Translations under genes and position numbers: made by a program | The notes under the pieces: generated by a model | The model's input: only the letters and a program-made list of their open reading frames with translations | Told to the model about the DNA's origin: nothing | Databases searched by the model: none | NCBI GenBank assembly: GCA_016715965.1 | Contig: JADJXG010000001.1 | Coordinates: forward strand, 1,431,501-1,495,500 | DNA length: 64,000 nucleotides | Source of the DNA: Saprospiraceae bacterium | GTDB taxonomy: Bacteria; Bacteroidota; Bacteroidia; Chitinophagales; Saprospiraceae | Reading direction: 5' to 3' | In this document: in pieces, positions 37,580-45,746 of the stretch | Layout of the letters: each line of letters starts with the position of its first letter | Position numbering within the stretch: the stretch's first letter is position 1

Positions 37580-37616
37580 AATAGTGTCCGGGATAGATTC
37601 CCCGGGCACTATTTTT
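37580..37616 (+). terminator. Rho-independent terminator after the small membrane protein gene
   Basis: A 13-bp stem with one mismatch (AATAGTGTCCGGG/CCCGGGCACTATT) and an 8-nt loop is followed by ATTTTT. It separates this gene from the convergent nitroreductase gene. Confidence 0.85.
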
Positions 37617-37632
37617 ATTTTGGTCTCAACGA

Positions 37633-38208
37633 CTACCAATATCTCGATATTTGGATTGCGGGTTTTCGGTCAGATGCAGGCAATACGTCCGGTGCCCAAC
37701 CCATGTAATAAATTCCCAGGCACTCTTCCGTATCCCTCAATCCCAACAACGGTCCCATGGCTTTGATTGCGACAGGTGTACTCCAATATGAGCCGATGCC
37801 CAAAGCAGTACAGCTCAGCCAAATATTTTGGACAGACATCGCCAAAGCGCTGGTTTCCTCCCAGGAGGGTATGAGATCGGCTGGACTTCTTTCAATGCAG
37901 ATGGCCAAGATATAAGCGCTTTGCAATGGTTTTTCACCAGCTTTGCGCCACTTGAGCTCAGAGAACTGATCCGGTGGAGTGTTATTTTTATAATAATCTG
38001 AAAGGAAAGCAGACAAAACCACCAGCTTCTCTTCCTTAATTCTAACGAATCTCCAGGGTTGGGTTTTTTTATGGGTAGGAGCCCATATTGCATTCTCAAT
38101 TATTTGATCAATCAATCTTTCCGGTATCAAACCAGGTTTGTATTGATTGGGAAATACCGACCTGCGGGTACGGATAATTTCTGAAAGCAACTCAAACTTT
38201 ACATTCAT
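37633..38208 (-). CDS. Nitroreductase family protein (FMN-dependent)
   Basis: A 191-aa flavoprotein of the nitroreductase fold, using NAD(P)H to reduce nitroaromatics, quinones or related substrates. The N-terminal IIRTRRSVFPNQY, then AIWAPTHKKTQPWRFVRI, and later GIGSYWSTP plus YYMGWAP are typical of the small YdjA-like subgroup. The start codon at 38208 touches the 20-bp palindrome that also precedes the divergent metalloregulator gene, so it may share that control. Confidence 0.88.
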   Translation of the reverse strand: MNVKFELLSEIIRTRRSVFPNQYKPGLIPERLIDQIIENAIWAPTHKKTQPWRFVRIKEEKLVVLSAFLSDYYKNNTPPDQFSELKWRKAGEKPLQSAYILAICIERSPADLIPSWEETSALAMSVQNIWLSCTALGIGSYWSTPVAIKAMGPLLGLRDTEECLGIYYMGWAPDVLPASDRKPAIQISRYW

Positions 38209-38227
38209 TTTTAAACTGGTTTAAAAA
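38208..38227. promoter_or_regulatory. 20-bp palindrome, candidate DtxR/MntR operator
   Basis: A perfect 9-bp inverted repeat, TTTTTAAAC and GTTTAAAAA, separated by TG. It lies between the divergent nitroreductase and metalloregulator genes. It is 6 bp upstream of the latter's -7 box, so a bound protein would block the promoter. The fit with an autoregulated DtxR-type repressor is inference. Confidence 0.5.
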
Positions 38228-38233
38228 ATATTT

Positions 38234-38241
38234 TAACTTTG
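38234..38241 (+). promoter_or_regulatory. Putative -7 box (TAACTTTG) for the metalloregulator operon
   Basis: TAACTTTG fits TAnnTTTG and lies 13 bp before the ATG at 38255. The region upstream, where a -33 would sit, is occupied by the palindrome. Confidence 0.45.
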
Positions 38242-38254
38242 CTTAAATTTTATC

Positions 38255-38929
38255 ATGCAACTTACCAACACCGAAGAAAATTACCTGAAGGCTATCTACA
38301 AAATTTCTGAACGAACGAGCGACCAAAATAGTTCCACCAATGCGATTGCTTCAGAAATAGGTACCACTGCGGCTTCAGTGAGCGACATGCTTCGTAAGCT
38401 GGCTGACAAGGGTTTGGTTCATTATGAAAAATATTACGGGGCCAGTCTGACCAAGGAAGGTTTGAAAAATGCCCTTCAGCTAATCCGCAAACACAGAATC
38501 TGGGAGGTCTTTCTTCACGATGCACTTCATTTTAGTTGGGATGAAATTCATGAAATGGCTGAAGAGTTGGAGCATGTCCGCTCCGAGGAGTTGATCAATC
38601 GCCTGGAAGTTTTTTTGGGTCATCCTAAATTTGATCCGCATGGTGATCCCATTCCCAGTCAAAGCGGAAGTTTTACCTACAGACCTCAGGTGCCTTTGTC
38701 CAATATTAAATCCAAGGATATTACAGTTTCCATTCTCGGTGTAAAAAATTCAGATCAGGAATTTTTAAAATTTTTGGATAGTTTGGACATCAAGCCGGGA
38801 GTTGTCCTCAGAGTCATCGACTACACGCATTTTAACAAATCAATTACGCTCATCAACGAAAACCACAAGACAATGACACTTGGATTTGAAATCACCAAAG
38901 ACATCTTGGTTAAAGAAAGTGGATCATGA
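38255..38929 (+). CDS. DtxR/MntR-family metal-dependent transcriptional regulator
   Basis: A 224-aa metalloregulator that probably represses metal uptake when Mn2+ or Fe2+ is abundant. A winged-helix DNA-binding domain (residues 1-70, NYLKAIYKI, AASVSDMLRKLADKGLVHYEKY) is followed by the metal-binding dimerisation domain (HRIWEVFLHDALHFSWDEIH and HPKFDPHGDPIP). A FeoA/SH3-like C-terminal domain follows from about residue 150. The next gene, a metal-binding protein, starts inside its stop codon (four-base overlap), so this regulator controls its own transport operon. Mn versus Fe cannot be settled by eye. Confidence 0.92.
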   Translation: MQLTNTEENYLKAIYKISERTSDQNSSTNAIASEIGTTAASVSDMLRKLADKGLVHYEKYYGASLTKEGLKNALQLIRKHRIWEVFLHDALHFSWDEIHEMAEELEHVRSEELINRLEVFLGHPKFDPHGDPIPSQSGSFTYRPQVPLSNIKSKDITVSILGVKNSDQEFLKFLDSLDIKPGVVLRVIDYTHFNKSITLINENHKTMTLGFEITKDILVKESGS

Positions 38930-39912
38930 AGATAAAGTGGATCATAATATTTCTGTCCTTTGGTATGATTTCTTTTGGCCAGTCTGACAAACCGAGGGTT
39001 CTGGCAACTTGCTCAATATGGGCAGATATGGCAGCCGTAATAGGTGGAGAATTGATCGAATTGGATTATATTGTGCCCATCGGATCAGATCCTCATTTGT
39101 ACGAACCCACACCTTCCGATTTGGGGAAAGTGACCAATGCAGATTTGATTCTCATCAATGGTTTGACATTTGAAGGTTGGTTGTCCAAATTAATCAAAAG
39201 CAGTGGGGCTCGTTCAAAATCAGTTTTGTTGACCGAAGGGATTATTCCCATTCAAAACAAAGAACATCAAAATGCCACAGACCCGCACGCCTGGATGGAT
39301 GTGCGCAATGCGAAAATTTATTGTCAAAATATTTTTAGAAGTCTTTCAGAATTCGATCCGTTGCACAAAGAGGAATATAAATTTAATCTGGATATTTATC
39401 TGCGGGAATTGGATCAGCTTCATGAATATATTACAAAGGAAATTGACAGAATTCCCAAAGACCAGAGAATTCTGATCACCAGCCATGATGGATTTCGTTA
39501 TTTTGGAAATGCCTATGGTTTAACATTAGAACCCCTTCAAGGTACATCCACTGAGGGAGATGTTCAATCTGCAACAATGATAAGAATCAATCAATTGATC
39601 CGCAAATCAAAGATCCAGTCAATTTTCGCAGAGAGCACGATCAATCCAAAATTGATCCAGCAGATCCGACAAGAAAACAAGATCCAAATAGGAGGAAAAT
39701 TATACGCGGACTCATTGGGAGATCCGAAAGGAGAAAGCGGATCTTACATCGGAATGATGAAACACAACGCAAGAACCATTGTAAGTGGTTTGTTGCTGGA
39801 AAGTAAAATGGCAGATACGGGTTCAAAAAATAATGCAAAGTTTATCTATTTTGGTATCGGACTATTTTATCTGATCACCTTGTCGCTCCTCTATTTCATT
39901 AATAGAAAATAA
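38926..39912 (+). CDS. Metal ABC transporter substrate-binding protein (ZnuA/TroA type) with C-terminal membrane anchor
   Basis: A 328-aa cluster A-I solute-binding protein for Mn2+ or Zn2+. A signal peptide (MKIKWIIIFLSFGMISFG) is followed by the expected ligands: His57 (SDPHLYEP), His121 (TDPHAWMD), His187 (SHDGFRYF) and Asp262 (LYADSLG). There is no long His-rich loop, so manganese is at least as likely as zinc. Unusually, the chain ends in a hydrophobic segment (FIYFGIGLFYLITLSLLYF) followed by NRK. That suggests the protein is held in the membrane by its C-terminus rather than by a lipid. It is co-transcribed with the regulator upstream and the ATPase gene 12 bp downstream. Confidence 0.9.
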   Translation: MKIKWIIIFLSFGMISFGQSDKPRVLATCSIWADMAAVIGGELIELDYIVPIGSDPHLYEPTPSDLGKVTNADLILINGLTFEGWLSKLIKSSGARSKSVLLTEGIIPIQNKEHQNATDPHAWMDVRNAKIYCQNIFRSLSEFDPLHKEEYKFNLDIYLRELDQLHEYITKEIDRIPKDQRILITSHDGFRYFGNAYGLTLEPLQGTSTEGDVQSATMIRINQLIRKSKIQSIFAESTINPKLIQQIRQENKIQIGGKLYADSLGDPKGESGSYIGMMKHNARTIVSGLLLESKMADTGSKNNAKFIYFGIGLFYLITLSLLYFINRK

Positions 39913-39924
39913 TGTCTTGATCTG

Positions 39925-40665
39925 ATGCACAATTTACCTACCATCGAGATTAGTGGACTTACAGTAGCCTACGGCAATAAACGAGTACTGTCCAATATCT
40001 ATTTAAAAATTGAACCCGGACATATCTACGGATTAATCGGACCGAATGGTGCAGGAAAGTCAACCCTTTTTAAATGTTTGTTGGGCCAAATTGAACCCAA
40101 TGCTGGCAACATTCGGATTCTCAACAATGATCTACATGCTTCCATCACCGGCATTGCCTATGTACCTCAAAAAGATCATGTGGATTGGCAATTTCCGGCG
40201 ACTGTTGAAGATGTTGTTCTCATGGGTCGATACGCACATTTGAAATGGTATCAAAAACTGACTTCAAAGGATTATCAGTTGGCAGAATCTGCCATGAATG
40301 AACTAAATATTCTAGCTTTTAGAAACAGGCAAATTGGTGAATTGTCCGGTGGACAACAACAAAGATGTTTTTTAGCCAGGGCCCTGTGTCAGGATGCAGA
40401 AATTTATTTGATGGACGAACCTTTTGTGGGAGTGGATGTCAAGACCGAAAGTAAAATTATTCAAATTCTAAAATCCTTGGCATCAAAAGGGAAAACCATT
40501 TTGGTGGTACATCACGATTTGGATTCAGTCCAGAATTATTTTGACAAAGTGATCCTGATCAATCAGCGTTTGGTGGCTCATGGCTCTACTGCTGATGCAT
40601 TCACTAAGGAAAATATATCGGCCACCTATGCCAGTCAATCGCATCTGATACAGAAAAATTTTTAA
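39925..40665 (+). CDS. Metal ABC transporter ATP-binding protein
   Basis: A 246-aa ABC ATPase that powers Mn/Zn/Fe import, in the ZnuC/MntB group. Walker A is GLIGPNGAGKST, the Q-loop lies in AYVPQKDHVDWQFP (typical of metal-family ATPases), the signature is ELSGGQQQR, Walker B is EIYLMDEPFVGVD, and the switch His is in VVHHD. It completes a regulator/binding protein/ATPase operon. The expected permease gene is missing, because the next gene is on the opposite strand 12 bp later. The membrane subunit must be encoded elsewhere. Confidence 0.93.
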   Translation: MHNLPTIEISGLTVAYGNKRVLSNIYLKIEPGHIYGLIGPNGAGKSTLFKCLLGQIEPNAGNIRILNNDLHASITGIAYVPQKDHVDWQFPATVEDVVLMGRYAHLKWYQKLTSKDYQLAESAMNELNILAFRNRQIGELSGGQQQRCFLARALCQDAEIYLMDEPFVGVDVKTESKIIQILKSLASKGKTILVVHHDLDSVQNYFDKVILINQRLVAHGSTADAFTKENISATYASQSHLIQKNF

Positions 40666-40677
40666 TGAATTGCTTGC

Positions 40678-41853
40678 TTATAATTTGGAAATCAATTTTC
40701 CCTGTAACTTTTCTGCTGCCTGGAGAATGGTTTCTTCTTTTTTAGCAAAACAGAATCTGAGCATTCCCGGATCATAGCAATCATGATAAAAAGGTGAAAG
40801 CGGGATTGCAGCGACACCACATTCTGTGACCAATTTTATAGCAGCTTCTTCATCGTCACCCTGAAACCAGGACTTAAAATCAGCCAAAGCAAAATAGCTA
40901 CCTTGTGGTATGTGAAAATGGAGCGCTAATCCTTCCATGCATTTCAGAAAAAAATCTCTTTTGTCCTGATAGAATTTTGGAAGATCATTAAAAAATCTTG
41001 GATGGGCTGACATAAATTCAGCAATGGCTTGTTGGGCAGGGGTGTTCACAGAGAACACTGTAAACTGGTGTAATTTTTTAATTTCTTTTGCGATCTCTGG
41101 GCTAGAAACAGTGTAACCAACTTTCCATCCAGTATTGTGCAGTGTTTTTCCCATGGAATAAATCACCACACTTTTTGTCATCAAATCTTCGAACAATAAT
41201 GCGCTCTGATGTTGCAAATCGTCATACACCAAATAATCATACACCTCATCCCAAACAATGATACCCTGGAATTCTGCAAGAATAGTCCTAAGTGATTCCA
41301 TTTCTATCTTACTCAATACACAACCACAAGGATTGTGAGGATTGTTGATCAAAATCATTTTGATGGAATGTCTTTCAATGCTGTCTTTCAATTCTTGTAA
41401 TGGAAATTTAAAATCAGGTGATTTGAGAGATATAAAAACCGGTTCTCCACCATTGGAAATTACGGCAGGCACGTATGAATCATAAGCTGGTTCTATGATG
41501 AGCACTTTGTCATTTTTAGAAATGAAAGCGCTGATGACAGTAAATAAGGCTTGGGTGGCCCCTGCCGTAATTACGATATCACTGTCAGGGTTCGCCTTGA
41601 AATGATATCTATCCAGCAAACGTTCACAAATAGAATTTCGCAGACTTAAAACCCCGGGCATCGGAGCATATTGATTAAAGTTTGAGGAAGCGGCGTTGTA
41701 TAAATTTTCAATCAGTTCTTTCGGAGGGTTAAAATCAGGAAAACCTTGTGCCAAATTGGTGGCTTGATGTCGATTGGCCAAGGCTGTCATTCTGGCAAAT
41801 ACGGATTCTTTTACATTGGGTAATTTTGAAATAATATTCATGCTTGGGTCCAT
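40678..41853 (-). CDS. PLP-dependent class I/II aminotransferase (methionine aminotransferase-like)
   Basis: A 391-aa fold-type I aminotransferase. Recognisable features are ATNLAQGFPDFNPP, the NNPHNPCG substrate loop, WDEVYDYLVYD, the PLP lysine in YSMGKTLHNTGWKVGY, and LRFCFAKKEE at the end. The pattern resembles the YbdL/kynurenine-aminotransferase-like group, which prefers methionine and aromatic amino acids. Either the first ATG or Met5 (41841) could start it. It lies 23 bp downstream of the glycosyltransferase operon on the same strand and may be co-transcribed, though its reaction has no obvious place there. Confidence 0.88.
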   Translation of the reverse strand: MDPSMNIISKLPNVKESVFARMTALANRHQATNLAQGFPDFNPPKELIENLYNAASSNFNQYAPMPGVLSLRNSICERLLDRYHFKANPDSDIVITAGATQALFTVISAFISKNDKVLIIEPAYDSYVPAVISNGGEPVFISLKSPDFKFPLQELKDSIERHSIKMILINNPHNPCGCVLSKIEMESLRTILAEFQGIIVWDEVYDYLVYDDLQHQSALLFEDLMTKSVVIYSMGKTLHNTGWKVGYTVSSPEIAKEIKKLHQFTVFSVNTPAQQAIAEFMSAHPRFFNDLPKFYQDKRDFFLKCMEGLALHFHIPQGSYFALADFKSWFQGDDEEAAIKLVTECGVAAIPLSPFYHDCYDPGMLRFCFAKKEETILQAAEKLQGKLISKL

Positions 41854-41876
41854 TAAATTAATCTCAAATTTAGACT

Positions 41877-43061
41877 CTATTTATCTATTTTCGTCTGATT
41901 ATTTTTTAAGCAATTGATCAAGTTGATCCATTCATTTTGAATAGTTTTTATTTCATCCAAATTGGGTTCAATCTTAGCATTTCTATTTTTTAAAATATAA
42001 TCAAGTATATTTTTCACACGAGGTTCTGATATATTAATATGACATATTTTCGGATAATTTTCCAAATATCTTTCAATGGCTAAGTGGTCTTCATATTTAA
42101 AATTGAGAATTGGTAAACCTGTAGCCCTGTATTCGGAAAGTTTGCTCGGCATTCCCGGATAATTTAAATTTGCAAAATTCACCAGAAAACTTGCTTTTTG
42201 ATACCAATGGATAAGTTCTGACTCAGGTGAATGATTAAAAAAAATGATGTCTTTATGGTCTTTGAATTTCTCCTTTAATGATATGTGCTGATCACCCAAT
42301 AGAATAAATTTGGCGTCGTAATCCTGTTTTTTTAGTTGATGGATAATATCCAGAATAATCTGAGTTTCTTTTATTCCTTCTCTGATCGGAGTATAGCTAT
42401 TGCCGGCATAAAGGAATATAATATGATCCGATGGATTGGAAATTACATTTTTAAAATCGATGGAAGGACCATTGTAAATGGTGCTAATTTTGTCCGGAGG
42501 AATCTTGTATTTTTGAATAAAATGTTCTTTAATGGACAAGGAATTCACCACGATCTGATGTGCAGATCCGAGAATTTTAGTTTCTAATCTAAAAGCCCAT
42601 GTTTCCAGGAACTTAAAAAAATGATTGCCGGGGTTGTGGTGAAAAGGATCTCCAATATCTGTAATCCAGATGGCTTTGGGCATCCGTTTTTGAATCAAAT
42701 AGAACATCCAATGTGTACTAAATGGTGGAGAAAAGCTAATAAATAGGCAGGGTTGATTTTTATATTCATTCCAAATTCTAAGCATTAAAATAAAGTTCTT
42801 AAAAATATAGCGATCAGGAAATACAAATAATCTAAGAAACGCAAGAGTCGTTCCAGATCCTTTTATGGATTGAAGAAAAGCGGGCATTCCGGGAACTCCA
42901 CTTTTTAACCGTACTTTCGCCTTATTAAACCATATAACATCATATTCAGTTTTTAAACAATGGTATATATTATTCATTCTGATCAATCTGGGATTTCGCT
43001 CAGATCTGACGATTGGACTGATCAATACAATTCTATTGGATTCTATCATGGTAAATTCCAA
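41877..43061 (-). CDS. Glycosyltransferase (GT-B fold) of polysaccharide operon
   Basis: A 394-aa GT-B glycosyltransferase. The N-terminal domain contains the LFISFSPPFSTHWMF and WITDIGDPFHHNPG segments. The C-terminal half has the nucleotide-sugar-binding pattern VNFANLNYPGMPSKLSEYRATGLP, where the Glu of SEYRATG fits an EX7E-type site. The start is either ATG 43061 or Met5 at 43049; both overlap the upstream glycosyltransferase gene. It is the fourth gene of the flippase operon, and the sugar is unknown. Confidence 0.8.
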   Translation of the reverse strand: MEFTMIESNRIVLISPIVRSERNPRLIRMNNIYHCLKTEYDVIWFNKAKVRLKSGVPGMPAFLQSIKGSGTTLAFLRLFVFPDRYIFKNFILMLRIWNEYKNQPCLFISFSPPFSTHWMFYLIQKRMPKAIWITDIGDPFHHNPGNHFFKFLETWAFRLETKILGSAHQIVVNSLSIKEHFIQKYKIPPDKISTIYNGPSIDFKNVISNPSDHIIFLYAGNSYTPIREGIKETQIILDIIHQLKKQDYDAKFILLGDQHISLKEKFKDHKDIIFFNHSPESELIHWYQKASFLVNFANLNYPGMPSKLSEYRATGLPILNFKYEDHLAIERYLENYPKICHINISEPRVKNILDYILKNRNAKIEPNLDEIKTIQNEWINLINCLKNNQTKIDK

Positions 43062-44163
43062 TCAATTCATTTTTAGTGATTTCTCCTTCTAACTTCAATC
43101 GAACGGATTCGAATGCTGATGAACAAAGTCGATGATAGTCAGATGCAGAAAGAGACGCGATGTTTTCCAATGAATCGATCATGCCGGAGGTATCTCGCTC
43201 CTGATGAATAAATCCATTGTATTCATGAGAAATCCAATCCGTAATATCACAATGTGCAGTCGTAAAGACAGGTGTTCCTGAAGCAAGCGCATCTTTCAAT
43301 ACCATGGGTACCCCGCCTTCTGTATCATGAGTTTTACTTCTTTGACTGAGATTGACGATAAAATTAGCTCTTTGCAATAATTTTCCATACTCCTCAAAGG
43401 AAATTTTATTACCCAATGTCACCTGCTTTAGATTTCCCAACTTGATTATTTTCTGTAATTCTTTGTAATAATGAATGTCTCCTATTTCACCATACATTTG
43501 GACCACAAAACGATCTCTATATTTAGAACTGGCCAGGGCATTTAGAAAAGCATCCTGCCCTTTCTTTTCCGTGTAAGTGGCTGGTTGAGACAACAGAATT
43601 TTGGAATTTAAGAATGATTTTTCTCTTCTAAATTCATGGGGAAACAGCATATGCAACTTCTTGATACTTGATTTTGGAATTTGAATGGATTCAAGCCAGC
43701 TTTTGCTATAGTTTCCTTCCACCACAAAATGCACCCCACAGGATGCCATTTCCTGATAGTATTTTTTGGTGGAGGCATTAAGATGATACAAATATTCATA
43801 ATCAAATCCGTAAAGTGAGACAATGGATTGATTTCCAAATTTTCTGATGAGTCGTATGTTTTCGATGCCTATATTGCCAAAATGATAATGTAAAATATCA
43901 ATATTTTCTTGTTGAATAAATTTTTCAATTTGATGTTCGAATGATCGTTTGAAGAATAAGTGGATTATCTTATTTAAACTTTTAACAGGATAGGAACTGG
44001 CAATTCCGAAATATTTGTATCGGGAATCCAGTTTAGCTTGTTCAGGATTGTAATATTTAGAACAGATATAATGTGTAGCATTGTCCTGTGTAATGTCGAT
44101 TAATCGAGCGATCCAATTCATCGTTACAGGTAAGTAATAATCTAAGATGTGCATCACTTTCAT
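43033..44163 (-). CDS. Glycosyltransferase family 4-like protein
   Basis: A 376-aa GT-B, family 4-type enzyme. The donor-binding half shows TEKKGQDAFLNAL, FIVNLSQRS and the EX7E-like EGGVPMVLKDALASGTPV. The N-terminal acceptor half includes DILHYHFGNIGIENIRL. Its start overlaps the stop of the asparagine-synthase-like gene by four bases, and its end overlaps the next glycosyltransferase, so the operon is tightly coupled. It probably adds a sugar to a lipid-linked oligosaccharide at the cytoplasmic face of the membrane. Confidence 0.85.
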   Translation of the reverse strand: MKVMHILDYYLPVTMNWIARLIDITQDNATHYICSKYYNPEQAKLDSRYKYFGIASSYPVKSLNKIIHLFFKRSFEHQIEKFIQQENIDILHYHFGNIGIENIRLIRKFGNQSIVSLYGFDYEYLYHLNASTKKYYQEMASCGVHFVVEGNYSKSWLESIQIPKSSIKKLHMLFPHEFRREKSFLNSKILLSQPATYTEKKGQDAFLNALASSKYRDRFVVQMYGEIGDIHYYKELQKIIKLGNLKQVTLGNKISFEEYGKLLQRANFIVNLSQRSKTHDTEGGVPMVLKDALASGTPVFTTAHCDITDWISHEYNGFIHQERDTSGMIDSLENIASLSASDYHRLCSSAFESVRLKLEGEITKNELIGIYHDRIQ

Positions 44164-45746
44164 TCAGCCATATTTTGCAAGCTAGATACATAATGCTGCC
44201 AACTGAGTACCGATAAATATCTTAGAAGATAAGATTTTTCTTTTGAGGTGCGAAGCGGAAGCAAAGGCTTTAACTTTGACAAATGGATGTCAATTTGTTT
44301 TTGGATTTTCGGCTTAATTTTATCGTAATTGTAAAAATCTATTTTGTATCCAATCCACAATTTAATCTTTCTCAACAAAACATCCATTTTGGTATATTGG
44401 ATAAGAGTGTTTAAAAAGACAAACGAAATAGGGAATCCGGTTTTTTGCCAGGGAATTTTTGATAACTCTTTGCTCAGATCCAAATGGATGGTTTTAGAAT
44501 AGCGGTATTGTTCCTGGAAAAATGATTTGTGGGCACGATAAAAGTGTTTTAACCATGGTATATGGTAGAAAGGAGTGGCCAAAATATAATACCTCGATAG
44601 AAAGTATAAATGATGTGCGGCTAAGTTGCGCAGCTTTTGATCGATGAAGTAAGGATGTAAACTATGCTGACCATAAAATTCAACATCTTCTATGGAATAA
44701 TTTTGGTACAATTCGTTTCTTTTCTTTTCATCATAACCTTTGTTTGGAGCAAAGCCCCCCATGAAACCTGTTAGGACAATACTGGAATACTTTTGAATTT
44801 CAGCATTTAATTTTCCTTCATGAAAATGTTCGAGACTCAACATACCTCCACAGCTTAAAAATCCTTCCACGCGATCTTCATACCAGCTGGAGTAATTTAA
44901 ATGGTATTCCCTGTGTTTTTGATTCAATACATGAGAAACATTTTTAGCGATACAGAGATCTGCACAAGTTGGTTCGCCAAATGAAAAAGACTCGGTAAAA
45001 TGAAATTGTGTTGTCACCCAATTAATCCATCTGCTGTCACGCCCTCCACTAAGTGCTATGGTGCATATTTGCTCTTTGGGATCAAATTGTGCAATGTGAC
45101 CATGCAGTATGTCTTTTGACTCCCGGCAAAACTCTTGGGTGTTTTTTATAAGGGGTTTTAGGTCCTTCCAGCTAGAATATCTTCGATAATGTACACTTTT
45201 ACCATCGTAGGTATATACACAGGCTGCTTTTAATTTTTTGACTTCTTTCCACCAGCAAGCACTATTTTCAAAATATCCGTCCTCAACAAATTTTTGAATG
45301 GCGTCTATATCCCATTGGAGTGGATAGGCTTGACAGATAAAATGCTTCAACTGGGTAGTCATGGCAATTCTCTGTGATGTATGGTAAATATAGACTGGCC
45401 ACATACCCAAGGGGTCCGTGATTATTTGCACCCTTTTTTGCATAAAGTCCACTACCAGAATTCCACAAATTCCAGAAATTTCATTGAAAATGCTTTCTAA
45501 GAATGAATTGTCATTTTGGATTTTATTAAGATCCACTGAATTCCAAATGGCATTAAATCCTCTTTTAAACAATGGATTTCCAATTAAATAAAGTTCAAAC
45601 TCCGATGTCTTACGGATTAAGTTGCTCTCCGGAATGTTTGTTTGAAATCCCAGCTTGAGCAATTTTAAATCCAATATTTCGTCAAAATGAAATTCTGCTG
45701 CTTTTGAATTTTTAAATAGATCATCTGTCAGTAAAAAGTCGATCAT
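44160..45746 (-). CDS. Asparagine-synthase-like protein without the N-terminal catalytic Cys
   Basis: A 528-aa protein with the two-domain plan of asparagine synthetase B. The synthetase domain has the PP-loop ATP pyrophosphatase motif ALSGGRDSRW. The N-terminal Ntn-like region has ITDPLGMWPVYIY where the amidohydrolase has DRFGxxPLY, but begins MIDFLLTDD, so it lacks the Cys2 nucleophile that hydrolyses glutamine. It must use another amine source or carry out another adenylation chemistry. Such proteins occur in polysaccharide clusters and are thought to modify sugars or attached groups. It overlaps its neighbours by four bases on both sides. Confidence 0.8.
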   Translation of the reverse strand: MIDFLLTDDLFKNSKAAEFHFDEILDLKLLKLGFQTNIPESNLIRKTSEFELYLIGNPLFKRGFNAIWNSVDLNKIQNDNSFLESIFNEISGICGILVVDFMQKRVQIITDPLGMWPVYIYHTSQRIAMTTQLKHFICQAYPLQWDIDAIQKFVEDGYFENSACWWKEVKKLKAACVYTYDGKSVHYRRYSSWKDLKPLIKNTQEFCRESKDILHGHIAQFDPKEQICTIALSGGRDSRWINWVTTQFHFTESFSFGEPTCADLCIAKNVSHVLNQKHREYHLNYSSWYEDRVEGFLSCGGMLSLEHFHEGKLNAEIQKYSSIVLTGFMGGFAPNKGYDEKKRNELYQNYSIEDVEFYGQHSLHPYFIDQKLRNLAAHHLYFLSRYYILATPFYHIPWLKHFYRAHKSFFQEQYRYSKTIHLDLSKELSKIPWQKTGFPISFVFLNTLIQYTKMDVLLRKIKLWIGYKIDFYNYDKIKPKIQKQIDIHLSKLKPLLPLRTSKEKSYLLRYLSVLSWQHYVSSLQNMAE

